The notes under the pieces were generated by a model. It worked only from the letters and a program-made list of their open reading frames with translations. It ran no database searches and had not been told where the DNA came from. The translations under genes and the position numbers were made by a program. From Rotaria sp. Silwood1 (lineage: Eukaryota; Rotifera; Eurotatoria; Philodinida; Philodinidae), in NCBI GenBank assembly GCA_905250075.1, contig CAJNOP010000103.1:504441-568440 (forward strand): DNA of 64,000 nucleotides. The letters are read 5' to 3'. Positions 47,837 through 57,082 of the stretch are shown one piece after another (the stretch's first letter is position 1; each line of letters starts with the position of its first letter).

Positions 47837-48075
47837 TTGAAATTTTTCGAGATACTATGTCCATAATTTGACACATGTCCTTTAAATGAATGTATTATGT
47901 TTACTTATTCATTATCATGAACTATTGGAAATATTGATGCTTAAAATACTTACTTATTGATATCATAAATCATTTGAAACCCCTGAGAAAAAAAAATGAT
48001 AAAGGAAATCTTAATAATTGATTGACTGTTGAAATTGGATGATGTTACTGTTTAGTTGTTAATTATGAATTTCGT

Positions 48076-48810
48076 TTTGTGTACTCAAAAAGTGAGTACA
48101 CTATAGAATCGGTCAGTGTGTCCGGCCGTCGGTTTACACGATAACTTTCGAAAGGAGAGTCCGATCGCGATGAAATTTTCCACACAGTTTCGTCTCATCA
48201 ATATCTCAGTCAAGGTCGAAGATGAGAATGATTCGTCGAGCCATTGCTGAGTTATCGGAAAAGGAGTCATTATTCCCTATGCTTTTCTATGCGAACATTG
48301 ATCTATCCCGCGTTTCGTAAAAACCTTTTGTTCTCATAATCAAACAAAACCCCAACTATTATATGCCATTCGATAGAGAATTTCATGGGCTACAAAATGG
48401 CATATAAAACATTAAGAAACAAGAAGGCTAAGTCACCTATTGCAAAGATACTTAAACGGAAATTGGTTCTGCTTTTGTCCACGTTCCAATTGATCGAAAA
48501 GTAAAGCTCCATCTTCAGATCACAGAGATGATAGTTCGAGGTTTTCTAGGGCGAAGAACTCGAATCTGAGCTCCACTTGCCTCGAAATCCCATTGGTTGA
48601 GCAGTAACCAATAGAAATCAAGTTGTAGGAAAAACTACTTTCTGAGGGTAATTCAGGACGAAGAGTTTAAATCTGAGCTATATTTGCTCCAAAACCCTAT
48701 TGGTTGAGCAGTAACCGATACAAATCAAGTTTTAATAGAAGGTGCTCGATAGGATAATTTTGATGCGTACACGTGCTAGGATGACTCATCTGTCCAGTTC
48801 ACTTTTTGAA
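48076..48810. mobile_element. Inverted-repeat element with internal tandem repeat
   Basis: The left end (TGTGTACTCAAAAAGTGA) matches the inverted right end (TGTGTACTTCAAAAAGTGA). The left part is unusually GC-rich (GGTCAGTGTGTCCGGCCGTCGG). Two units of about 110 bp (48530-48745) share CATTGGTTGAGCAGTAACC and GGTAATTCAGGACGAAGAG. The latter resembles the array at 8868-9440. No transposase. Confidence 0.6.
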
Positions 48811-48936
48811 GTACACATAACACTCGGATTTAAATCCGATGTTTCTATATTTATTATTCTTTAACAATAAGAATTCATGATCGAAATAAATGTATACATT
48901 TAGTTATAATATTAGTGTCATTTATTGACTATAATA

Positions 48937-49169
48937 GGGTGGGGGTGTGGGTGGGAGTGTGGGTGTGGGTGTGGGTGGGTGTGGGTGTGGGTGTGGGTGG
49001 GTGTGGGTGTGGGTGGGTGTGGGTGTGGATGAGGGTGTGGGTGTGGGTATGGGTATGGGTGTTATCTTCTTTTCACTTACACCTACACCCACATCCACAT
49101 GCACACCCACCCACACCCACACCCACACCCACCTACACCCACACCCACCTACACCCACACCCACACCCT
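48937..49169. repeat. Telomere-like (TGTGGG) hairpin tract, longest of the set
   Basis: The G-rich arm, nearly pure GTGTGGGTG units, covers 48937-49060. After a spacer of about 18 bp (TTATCTTCTTTTCACTTA) the C-rich arm covers 49079-49169. Val/Gly- and His/Pro/Thr-rich open frames on both strands are by-products. Confidence 0.92.
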
Positions 49170-49749
49170 TTCATCTCCACGAAGGTCATGTTTTTCATCG
49201 TTCTGTCATATAACATCAGTGACACTGCTGTTCTCTTTCGTTCTACACATATTACAGCTAACAATTGATCTCTTGCTTTTTTGCTATTTTAACATGACTG
49301 CCTTCAAAATTTATAAATTATAATTTATATAAAATTTATATTTTGCTTTTTTGCTATTTTAACATGACTGCGATTTTTTTTTTCATTTATATTCGAACTC
49401 GAATTAGGCATCTACTCCAAACGAGAATGCCAGTGATCAAGTACAAGTACCTGTACACGACATACGGTCCCTCAATTAACATATTACCTGCTGATGAACT
49501 TATACTTTCATATAATACAAACCATATCTCATGACATACTTATGTTTATAAAAAAAAAGAAAAAACAACAACAACGGAATTACTATCGTTCCTTCTCATT
49601 TATTTTTCATATTTAATGTATTAATTTTTTGTTCTCAGTTATGATGTTATTACACCTCGTGTAATCTTGGATTCGTTTTATTTTCTGTTCCTTTGTCTGA
49701 TATCTATTTTCGTGAACAGATAAAACCGTTCACTGATAAAGGGTGGAGG
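49170..49749. other. Intergenic
   Basis: A 34-bp sequence (TTTTGCTATTTTAACATGAC) occurs twice, at about 49278 and 49349. I see no gene. Confidence 0.4.
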
Positions 49750-49954
49750 TGTTAGGTAGTGGCGCTATCTCTCACCACTGCCTCTCTTCTTCTTTCTTTT
49801 ATCTCTCTATTGGTCACTAGACCGACTTATGTATTACGTTATGTTTGACTATATAGTCAGTTGTTGTTTTGTTTAGTTAATGAAGAGTAGTAGTTGTGAA
49901 CACGAAGATAGAAAATAAAGATAAGAAGTGTTTTTGTTAGCCAACAGACTAACA
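49750..49954. mobile_element. Possible solo LTR (about 205 bp)
   Basis: It starts TGTTAG and ends CTAACA, the TG...CA inverted ends of LTR retrotransposons, with an AATAAA inside (about 49914). The following ATAATATCAGAATTTTG is faintly like a Copia-type primer-binding site (TGGTATCAGA). No second LTR or gag-pol was found, and no target duplication is evident. Confidence 0.4.
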
Positions 49955-50079
49955 CATCAATATATGATACATAATATCAGAATTTTGTGTCAAACAAAAA
50001 AAATACAATTAAGTTTATAGGAAGGCTGATGAATTTATTTTTCAAAGTCCATTTTTTCTCAATATCACGAAACGAATCC

Positions 50080-50280
50080 CAAAATCAATACCATCAAAAC
50101 CAAAACTGTGTCAAAATCAATATTATCAATACCAAAATTATATCAAAACCAATACCAGCATCCTCAAAACTATATCAAAATCAACATCAACACCATCAAA
50201 ACCAAAGCAAAACCAACACGTTAAGGCGAAAACTATATCAAAACTAACACTTCAATACCAAAAGTTTTTGCGTACAGTGC
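50080..50280. repeat. Irregular CAAAACCAATACCATCA repeat
   Basis: About ten imperfect copies of a CAAAATCAATACC/TATATCAAAACCAA unit, adjoining the 3' end of the minus-strand gene. Confidence 0.6.
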
Positions 50281-50284
50281 ATGC

Positions 50285-51547
50285 CTATTTCTGTAAGTTC
50301 TGTAGATTTCGTGAGTTCCTTGATTCTGTGAATTCCGTGAGTTTTGTAAGCTCCTTAGGTCCGAGGATTCCGTGACTTCTTTGAGTTCTATTGGTTCTGT
50401 GAGTTCCTTGGGTTCGTTGGGTTTTTGTGTTTTTGACTGATGGCCGCTTGTTTTCTGTTTTTTTGAGTTCCGAGGTCCTCAAGAGTCCAGAATTCACGAA
50501 ATTCGGACACGTCTCCGTTTTTCGGCGTTTTTTTATTGGCTCCATCTGACTGAGCTGTTCAGTCCATGAGCTACGATACAATTGTTCTTGCGACACACCT
50601 TCAATCAGTTGATCGGCAGCATTCACACCTATCTTATACTGACTCGAATGGGCTTCTATTGGTACCGGTTGCACTGATTTGTGCCCTAGAACAAACTGAC
50701 AATATTCGCAAAAAAGATGTTCCATCTTTCTTTGTTCAGCCTCATCAAGTATTTGATTTGGAATAGTCGTTGTTGATTGAATGAAATCTTGCAGAGTGCA
50801 TGTAGAGTGCTCATTGCTTTTGTTTGTTATATATATGTTCAGTTCCTCACGATAGCATTCTATCGCGTCCAAATCATTTTTATGATGTAAATACAGTGTT
50901 AATTCTTTTACTTCAAGACCAACTTGCTTGGCTATTTTCTTCAAACAAACTTTGAACTTCGGTTTTGGACTGTTTAACATCTCACAGAGCTTTTCTTGGT
51001 CGTAGAGTATGCCTTTCTCTTCCAAGAATTGCAGCACTTTGTTAAATGGAACGTTCATGAGTTCATTGATGAATTGATGTCTTTTCTCAGCAAGAAAAGT
51101 ACGTTTCCAGACGTTCATATCATCATCTTTCACACTGTATTCGTCGAACGGTGAATAAGCGACACCAATAGGCGAGTGGCACGACAGTCTTTGCATGGAT
51201 GCCTCTGTTGATTGTGCGATCGATGGATCGAGTAGTTTGATAAATACCGTATACAAACCAATTAAAATATGTAGTAGTGTCGGTGAAGAATTGTGCTGTA
51301 GTACATTGATAAGAACATCCAGTTGCATATTAATATTGTCAATCAATGGTTCAAAGATGCTGGGATCTGCTGATGTGATACTTTGGAGCTTAGATAGGAA
51401 AAAATCAATACGATCGGTTTCGTCATGATGGTCGATACAGTGACTAAGATGCTTGATGACTTTTTCAAGTCTGATGCGATCAAATTTGATATCGGCCCGT
51501 CGTAATAGAGAGTTAATAACTCGCTTAGCTCTTTGGCGTTTTTTCAT
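50285..51547 (-). CDS. Unrecognised intronless protein (420 aa)
   Basis: The protein starts with a basic run (MKKRQRAKR) and is mostly helical and polar, with no signal peptide or membrane segment. The block HQFINELMNVPFNKVLQFLE (about 182-201) resembles HFFADLLNIPLDNIYGYF in the ORF at 55209-56078. A C-terminal tail from about residue 340 is basic (KKRRKTE) and then low-complexity (repeated RTQ/THR/TNR, made by a GTTCTGTGAGTTCC-type DNA repeat at 50285-50420). An AG acceptor lies just upstream of the ATG (tttttatag, 51557), which fits a 5'UTR intron or spliced-leader addition. It could belong to a mobile element, given SINE-like and piggyBac neighbours. No function is assigned. Confidence 0.65.
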   Translation of the reverse strand: MKKRQRAKRVINSLLRRADIKFDRIRLEKVIKHLSHCIDHHDETDRIDFFLSKLQSITSADPSIFEPLIDNINMQLDVLINVLQHNSSPTLLHILIGLYTVFIKLLDPSIAQSTEASMQRLSCHSPIGVAYSPFDEYSVKDDDMNVWKRTFLAEKRHQFINELMNVPFNKVLQFLEEKGILYDQEKLCEMLNSPKPKFKVCLKKIAKQVGLEVKELTLYLHHKNDLDAIECYREELNIYITNKSNEHSTCTLQDFIQSTTTIPNQILDEAEQRKMEHLFCEYCQFVLGHKSVQPVPIEAHSSQYKIGVNAADQLIEGVSQEQLYRSSWTEQLSQMEPIKKRRKTETCPNFVNSGLLRTSELKKTENKRPSVKNTKTQRTQGTHRTNRTQRSHGILGPKELTKLTEFTESRNSRNLQNLQK

Positions 51548-51679
51548 ATCGACAATCTATAAAAAATAGTATGATATAAAGTAAGCTGAACGTGTAACAA
51601 ATGAAGATGGACGATAAATTGTTTTTCCGATCTATCGATGCTTTCAATCGTGGGTATCGCGATACTTTTCTACAGTACA

Positions 51680-52060
51680 GCCACTATGGATGAGTAATTA
51701 AATTGTTCGGCACGTACTAATAAGGTACTGTGTTCGAACCTCAGTGCCATCAGACATGGAACGAACTTGGACAAGTTACTAACTGATATTTGTCTCGGAT
51801 CACTTGTACGATAGCATACTGATTACGTTGTGACATATACCGACTCTTGTGGCCAGTATGTGGTTAGTCAGTGTGTACGAGAAGCTAAGTAATTAAGCGG
51901 AAGAGCTCTGAATCAGGTCTGTCTTCTGTTCAGAACTACAGCTAGTAATAGTTGTAGGAAAGGTATCGGGCCTTCGAAACTGTCTCGGGACAGCATCCTA
52001 TATTGCAAGGTAGCCGAAAGGCAGGGTACTGCTCGTCTTCTTCTGCAATACTTTTATTAC
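51680..52060 (+). mobile_element. tRNA-derived SINE-like copy 1
   Basis: GTGTTCGAACCTC at about 51730 resembles a pol III B box. The body (TACAGCTAGTAATAGTTGTAGGAAAGG...CCTTCGAAACTG...GCAAGGTAGCCGAAAGGCAGGGTA, then TCTTCTTCTGC) aligns with 52620-52735. Boundaries are approximate. Confidence 0.5.
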
Positions 52061-52114
52061 TTTACTGAAACTTGTGAAAATACACCCTGACTTATACTGG
52101 CTAATGCCATCCTT

Positions 52115-52253
52115 TATACGACTAAGAAAAAAATGTAATAATCGTTTTTAATGTGACGCACCAAATGCTGCTATATATTCTTTTATACTATGAAGAAAAA
52201 AATGTAATAATCGTCTTCAATGACACGCACCACATGCTGCAATATATTCTTTT
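52115..52253. repeat. Two-copy tandem repeat, about 70 bp
   Basis: Units share AAGAAAAAAATGTAATAATCG, GACGCACCAAATGCTGC and TATATTCTTTT with about 85-90% identity. Confidence 0.75.
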
Positions 52254-52537
52254 CTCCCACTTAAGAGTCTTGAAAGAAAATTAATTATTGAGAGTATCGC
52301 TATCTCTAGATGACGGTAAAAAATGAAACAGCGCTTCATACATCGGATTGATAGTCAGTCATATTTTTAAAAAGGCGCAAAATAGTAAAATATGAGTTTT
52401 TTCTCCCATTCTTCATTACAGTAGTACAAAGACCAGTTTTTCAACACCAAAGAGTAGAGTCCAAAATAATGGAGCCGCACAGAATGAATATATGTAAAGT
52501 TTTTTTAGTGCTACTCAATTGCACGCTAAATGAAAAA

Positions 52538-52740
52538 TTGAGCAGCGTGTTAGAGTGGTAGTACAATAGGCTGATGTGATTAGATGGTCGAACTCTGGGA
52601 CAGACTGAGTTTCGATCCAGAATTATAGATTGTATTGGTTGTAGAAAGTTAGCCAGTCTTTTGAAGCTTCCTCTGAGTACGGCTCTATACCGCGACGCAG
52701 TCGAAAGACAGGATATTTCTTCTTTCTTTTTTTACGATAC
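52538..52740 (+). mobile_element. tRNA-derived SINE-like copy 2
   Basis: The A-box-like GTTAGAGTGGTAGTAC (52552) and B-box-like GAGTTTCGATCC (52606) are about 50 bp apart. A body shared with copy 1 follows, with a T/C-rich tail. No target duplication resolved. Confidence 0.55.
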
Positions 52741-52828
52741 GGTTCAATAGCACGCTAGTGGATCTTGACTACGATTTTGGTTGATTGTCATAATTGGGAG
52801 CATTTCAATTAAATATATCGCTTGTTAA

Positions 52829-53765
52829 CCCTTTCGTAGCGGGTGTCCCACACATGGGACAGTGACATTTTTCCTTTTTTTTTGATTATGCAGTATTTTA
52901 TTCGTGACATCCAACTTTTTTTGTTTTTTTTTAGTACAATTTTTTAGGACGCTTACGAAAGATGAGATGACGATTACATATAACATATAGAGAACAGAAT
53001 TACAAAGAACAGAAAACAAACAATCTGGCGAGGCAGCGATGACCATGTCCACGTGTATTGTTTCTTTTTGCTTCGTTGTGACTATTCTTTCATTACCGTA
53101 AATCTTTATTTTAAAACCAAGGCCTTGCACCATGCCGAGGGAAGGAATCAAACCTTCTGATGTCAGACTAACAGTCAGATACATAGAACCACTATGCCAT
53201 CCTCGGCACATTTTTCCTTTGATACGGATATAAATTGTACTCGACGTGCAAATTGACATTAGTACCCAGCGAGCCCTGTCTATTACAACGAGAGACAGAC
53301 TGAAGGTGATGCAAGTTATGCAGCAAAGACGCACTTTTAATGCAAAACTTCCAAAACCCGCTCACTGTTTGTCTAAAAACATCTCGAAAAAAGTAACTTT
53401 TTGCCCTGTAGGATTTATACTTGTGCATTTTCTCTCCTTTCTTTCCCTCTGCCAGTGTTGTAGTACGATACTGTCACATCCTCACGATCCGTGGTTTGCA
53501 GCAGAAAACAAAAACGAGCTTTGTGTACAGAAAATACAATGTTGGCTTATACGTAGCGCCCTGTTTTGCGACTTATCATATATTGAAATACTTCTAATAC
53601 AAATTATATTATAAAGGGCGGAGCCCTTTGGTTGCTAGGATTTTCAACAATAAAAAAGGCCCTTTTACTTCCAGATGCGCAAGCTTTTTAGAGACTGTAA
53701 TAAGGACTACTTTTCTGTTATATACGAACAAGTTTTCCACTAAAAATAACCCGGCAGCGAAATGG
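52829..53765. mobile_element. Non-autonomous piggyBac-type element with TTAA duplication
   Basis: TTAA at 52825-52828 and 53766-53769 flanks ends CCCTTTCGTAGCGGGT and, read inward from the right, CCATTTCGCTGCCGGGT. The TTAA target and CCC/CCA ends are the piggyBac signature. The 937 bp contain no recognisable transposase. They carry a tRNA-Asn-like sequence and, at about 53615-53635, an AAAGGGCGGAGCCCTTT palindrome. Confidence 0.8.
53134..53207 (-). tRNA. tRNA-Asn(GUU)-like sequence inside the piggyBac element
   Basis: The 74 nt fold as a cloverleaf. The acceptor stem GCCGAGG/CCTCGGC pairs 7 of 7 and the T arm GAAGG-TTTGATT-CCTTC pairs 5 of 5. The anticodon stem TCTGA/TCTGA pairs 4 of 5 (one T-T mismatch) with loop CTGTTAG, giving anticodon GTT. 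The D stem GCAT/ATGT includes a G-T pair and is shifted by one extra base. A box (TGGCATAGTGG) and B box (GGTTTGATTCC) look usable. The mismatch and extra D-arm base suggest a degenerate or captured tRNA, or a SINE head. Confidence 0.55.
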
Positions 53766-54099
53766 TTAAGCTAAAATGCATGAATTGGAAGTTGATGTCC
53801 TTTTCTGTATCACGTCGCTAACGCTAATTTTATAGTGATAGCTCCTCTGAACGAAGATCTCTAAGACTGAATTTTTCAGGATATCTAGAGTAAATTAACA
53901 TACATATAACATATAAAAATTAGCTCGTGGAAAGTTCATTATCCCAAGATATACGCGTTGCGATTTTGCAAAGTCACGTCGCTAACGAATGATTTTGCCT
54001 ATATATAGAATCATCAAGTTGTGAAACGATTGTTTCAAGAATACAAATCAAGAAAACAATTCAAAGATGCGATAATTCTACTAGAAACATAGTGATTTT

Positions 54100-54310
54100 T
54101 GGTGTAATTTGGATCGATATTGTCATGAGATTTTATAAAAACAGGTAACGAAAAAAAAATATTATTGTAAAAGCAATTACAGAAATACTGTTGGAACATA
54201 ATGCGTATTAGATAGATCGATGTTTCAGGCACCTCTTTTTCCACTGACGAAAACTTGAGCTCAGTGGCTTGAAACCATTGGGAATTATTCAAAAAACGGT
54301 GGAGAACACT
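54100..54310. repeat. Diverged single arm of the fold-back family at 26612-27578
   Basis: Shared blocks with 27140-27370 in the same order are GTGTAATTTGGA, ACAGGTAACGAAAA, CAGGCACCTC/AGGCGCCTC and GAATTATTCAAAAAACGG. Confidence 0.5.
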
Positions 54311-54370
54311 ATAAAAAAACTGATAGTAATAACATAGCAACTTAAGTTAAGTTACTACGTAATAAAGTAA

Positions 54371-54900
54371 ACGTACACTGAAGAAAAAATTGGTACAATA
54401 CTGAACCAAAAAGAGTATTGCAGACGGAAAAAAGGTTTCGTACATAGTACGGAACCTACAAAGGTTTCGAATTCGTTGCAATTATCCGAACCATTTTGAG
54501 TTCGGTACAGACCACTTCGAAAAACTTGAAAAAGTATCCTGAGCCAATAACAATCAATTTCAGGCACCCGAAGTTTTGCACGAAACCTTTTCAGGGTTTT
54601 ATACAGCTTTCTAAAATGATTCGGTACTCATACAATTTTTTTCCAGTGTACCAAACCATTTTAGAAGGGAGTACGAAAGCCTGAAAAGGCTTCGTGCAAA
54701 ACTTTGGGTGCCTGAAATTGATTGTTATTGGCTCAGGATACTTTATCAAGTTTTTCGAAGTGGTCTGTATCGAACTTAAAATGGTTCGCATAATTGCAAC
54801 GAATTCGAAACCTTTGTAGGTTCCGTACTATGTACGAAACTTTTTTCCGTCTACAATACTCTTTTTGGTTCGGTATCGTACCAATTTTATTTTCAGTGTA
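54371..54900. mobile_element. Palindromic MITE (arms about 240 bp)
   Basis: It begins ACACTGAAGAAAAAATTGG and ends with the inverted CCAATTTTATTTTCAGTGT. The arms (54371-54610, 54660-54900) share GTTCGGTA, AGAGTATTG, GGAAAAAAGTTTCGTACAT and GGAACCTACAAAGGTTTCGAAT. The centre is about 50 bp. No coding capacity; target duplication unclear. Confidence 0.75.
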
Positions 54901-55097
54901 AAGTCCACGCTTGGTCAAGGGAATTTGTTGTAATGGTTGATTACTTATAAGATGATGTTTTGAGACGAGGTGCATCTTCCATTGATTGAATGAAAAACAC
55001 ACAGTATCGTGGCATATGATACAAATCAGACTTTCCCAAACATTTTCATAAGTGTACAATGTAATTCTTTGCTGATGACGTCCGTTTCTCAAAAATA
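54901..55097 (-). other. Possible orphan exon with C2H2-like zinc finger
   Basis: On the minus strand, after a T-rich AG (attttttgag), an open stretch contains CIICHDTVCFSFNQWKMHLV then SKHH, with C-x2-C and H-x4-H spacing. It runs into the palindromic MITE, so any 3' part is lost. It may be a remnant of a broken gene or coincidence. Confidence 0.3.
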
Positions 55098-55208
55098 GGT
55101 GCAAAATAATGATCATCAGCATTTTAGACATAAAACTCAGGCATTGATTTCTAATTGAAATGAAAAGATTGGAAAAAGCTGTCATCGATATAATTCTTTC
55201 TATTTTAG

Positions 55209-56078
55209 ATGATATTAAGCTCGCAATCAGTTGAGAATATGCGAAGAGTGATGATCGAACAGCTTTCAATTATTTTAAGCACACATTTTTGGCCAAATAA
55301 CAACGTACAACGCGAAGATTTCAAGCAATCAGTATGTCATTACTTCTATGCAGTGAATCTATGCGAACGAGAGCCAGATTCAGAACAAGCTAAAACTAAC
55401 GCCGTATTTTATCGAAACTACATGTTAGGTTTGTTCACCGGCCATCAACAGCAACAGGCACATCAAGATATATTATTACTTGCGTTGAATCACATTTATC
55501 CAACATTAGCACACTCGATCCATAATAGTTTAACCATGGATGCACAAAAGGAGCATTTTTTTGCTGATCTTCTCAATATTCCCTTGGACAACATCTATGG
55601 TTATTTTTGTGAAGACAACATTTCCCAAGCTGCCTATTCAAAAAAAATCTTGAGCACATTGTTACAGCGACAAGATCAGAATCAGTATATTCTGACAGAT
55701 ATGGACGAGCCGCAGTGTCGCAGTCAGCTCCAATTAAGACCCGGCGAAAGCATCGGTACAGCGCTCGAGCGCGTCTACACTTACTTCCAACATGTGGCAC
55801 ATCGGTACTTGGGTGGTCAAACACGAGATCTCATTCGACTATTGCTCGACAAGAAAGAACGTAATAAAAGAGTTCACATGGGTGACAAATGTGTCAAATA
55901 CTATGAATCCAACAGATGTCGTGGTGATATTGATGATTTTCTCAGTCAGCCTCAGCAATCGTTACTCGATAGAGCATTTGGACCCAGGCCATTTGTTCGT
56001 GGAGCTATACGCCAAGAAGTCCAGAATTTGAAAAAGATGTTTAAACATTATTGCAAGATGCAAAAAGAAAAGTGGTGA
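55209..56078 (+). CDS. Unrecognised intronless protein (289 aa)
   Basis: The protein is soluble and mostly helical, with no signal peptide or membrane segment. The block EHFFADLLNIPLDNIYGYF (about 116-135) resembles a block in the 50285-51547 protein. In both it follows a helical segment ending in an Ala/Ser/His-rich stretch (LAHSIHNSLT here, LDPSIAQSTE there). The C-terminus is basic (LKKMFKHYCKMQKEKW). The ATG directly follows an acceptor-like TATTTTAG, as for the other ORF. GC content is higher than in the surroundings. Function unknown; distant paralogy to the other ORF is inferred. Confidence 0.6.
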   Translation: MILSSQSVENMRRVMIEQLSIILSTHFWPNNNVQREDFKQSVCHYFYAVNLCEREPDSEQAKTNAVFYRNYMLGLFTGHQQQQAHQDILLLALNHIYPTLAHSIHNSLTMDAQKEHFFADLLNIPLDNIYGYFCEDNISQAAYSKKILSTLLQRQDQNQYILTDMDEPQCRSQLQLRPGESIGTALERVYTYFQHVAHRYLGGQTRDLIRLLLDKKERNKRVHMGDKCVKYYESNRCRGDIDDFLSQPQQSLLDRAFGPRPFVRGAIRQEVQNLKKMFKHYCKMQKEKW

Positions 56079-56860
56079 GTAGTAGACTGAATGTCTTTTT
56101 CAAAGTTTAAAAAAAAACGAAGCACAATCAAACGATTACGAAGTGTTCTGTTCCAAGTGATTGTATTCTTCGGATACCGTGAAAATCGAATATAGAAGTT
56201 CGCCAAGTACTATATAGATCAATTACTAAGTACCAGCCTGTTGGATATCGTGATAGGAACGTGAAAAACCAACCAATGATCCTTCATTCAGCTACGAAAA
56301 AGCGCGAGACTTTCGGAAAGCGCAAAATCTCTTCAAATCGTTTCCCTTCTTATCGCTGGTTTGTCTATTGCATAGATCTCATTGTTATTTATATTATATT
56401 TATAGGTTTCGAGCCAATGAAATCATTCAAGTGACAGGAAATGTGTCTTTAGTAAGTAATATCACTATGACTTCTACAATTGATAATATATGTCAATCAT
56501 GCCATTTTCTTTCATATAGCAAAAGCACCGGGCACATTTCTGTCGACGAAACGTGACACTGCGTACGAAGCCATACATAGTTAAGCTTGTACAAAATAAT
56601 GGCATCAAAACCATTACAGATAGAACAAGAATCTGTCGACCATAAGTTGTTGTTATTTCCAAATAGGACTTCGTAAAATACAGCAGTTCTAGTTTTAGTC
56701 TGTTATCAATTTTGTGTTAAGTGAATTATTTCGCCTCTTTTGCTTATTTTACCTTAATGTGTATCTGGAAAATGGCTTTGAAACAACTGATACTATTACA
56801 GACCAGATAAATAAAATTAATGAGAACAAAGAAATTCAACGAAAACAGATGTCGTTAACA
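56079..56860. other. Intergenic
   Basis: I searched this stretch for the missing N-terminal half of the downstream copper monooxygenase and did not find it. Short frames here have no family features. Confidence 0.5.
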
Positions 56861-57072
56861 GGGTGTGGGTGAGTGTCGGTGTGGTGTTGGTGTGGTGTGG
56901 GGGTGTGGATGTGGTGTGGGGGTGTAGGTGTGGGTGTGGGTGTAGGTGTGGGTGTGGGTGTGGGTGTGGGTGTGGGTGTGGGTGTGGATCTTCTATTCTC
57001 CAACATCCACACCCACATCCCCACCCACACCCGCACACCCACACCCCACACCCACACCCGCACTCGCACCCG
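56861..57072. repeat. Telomere-like (TGTGGG) hairpin tract abutting a truncated gene
   Basis: The G-rich arm (56861-56988) ends in seven clean GTGTGG units. The spacer is 18 bp (ATCTTCTATTCTCCAACA). The C-rich arm (57007-57072) stops about 10 bp before coding sequence of the monooxygenase. Confidence 0.92.
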
Positions 57073-57082
57073 TTATTGATTC

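Larger units (their letters stand above)
46779..48075. other. Intergenic with repeat fragments
   Basis: It holds CCATTACAGACC-type repeats (47390-47520; a related piece lies at 62261-62320), a dispersed repeat (47717-47836), and a 15-bp perfect palindrome AGCCCCAAAGGGGCT at about 47692. A 109-codon minus-strand frame (47066-47395) has no family features. Confidence 0.5.

Noticed and set aside
48915-49323. Several Val/Gly-rich and His/Pro/Thr-rich open frames on both strands
   Set aside because: They are translations of the TGTGGG/CCCACA tract. The same happens at 4633-4908, 11684-11992 and 56817-57258.
54355-54791. Two similar ORFs suggesting a tandem gene family
   Set aside because: They are the two arms of the palindromic MITE read in mirror-image frames.
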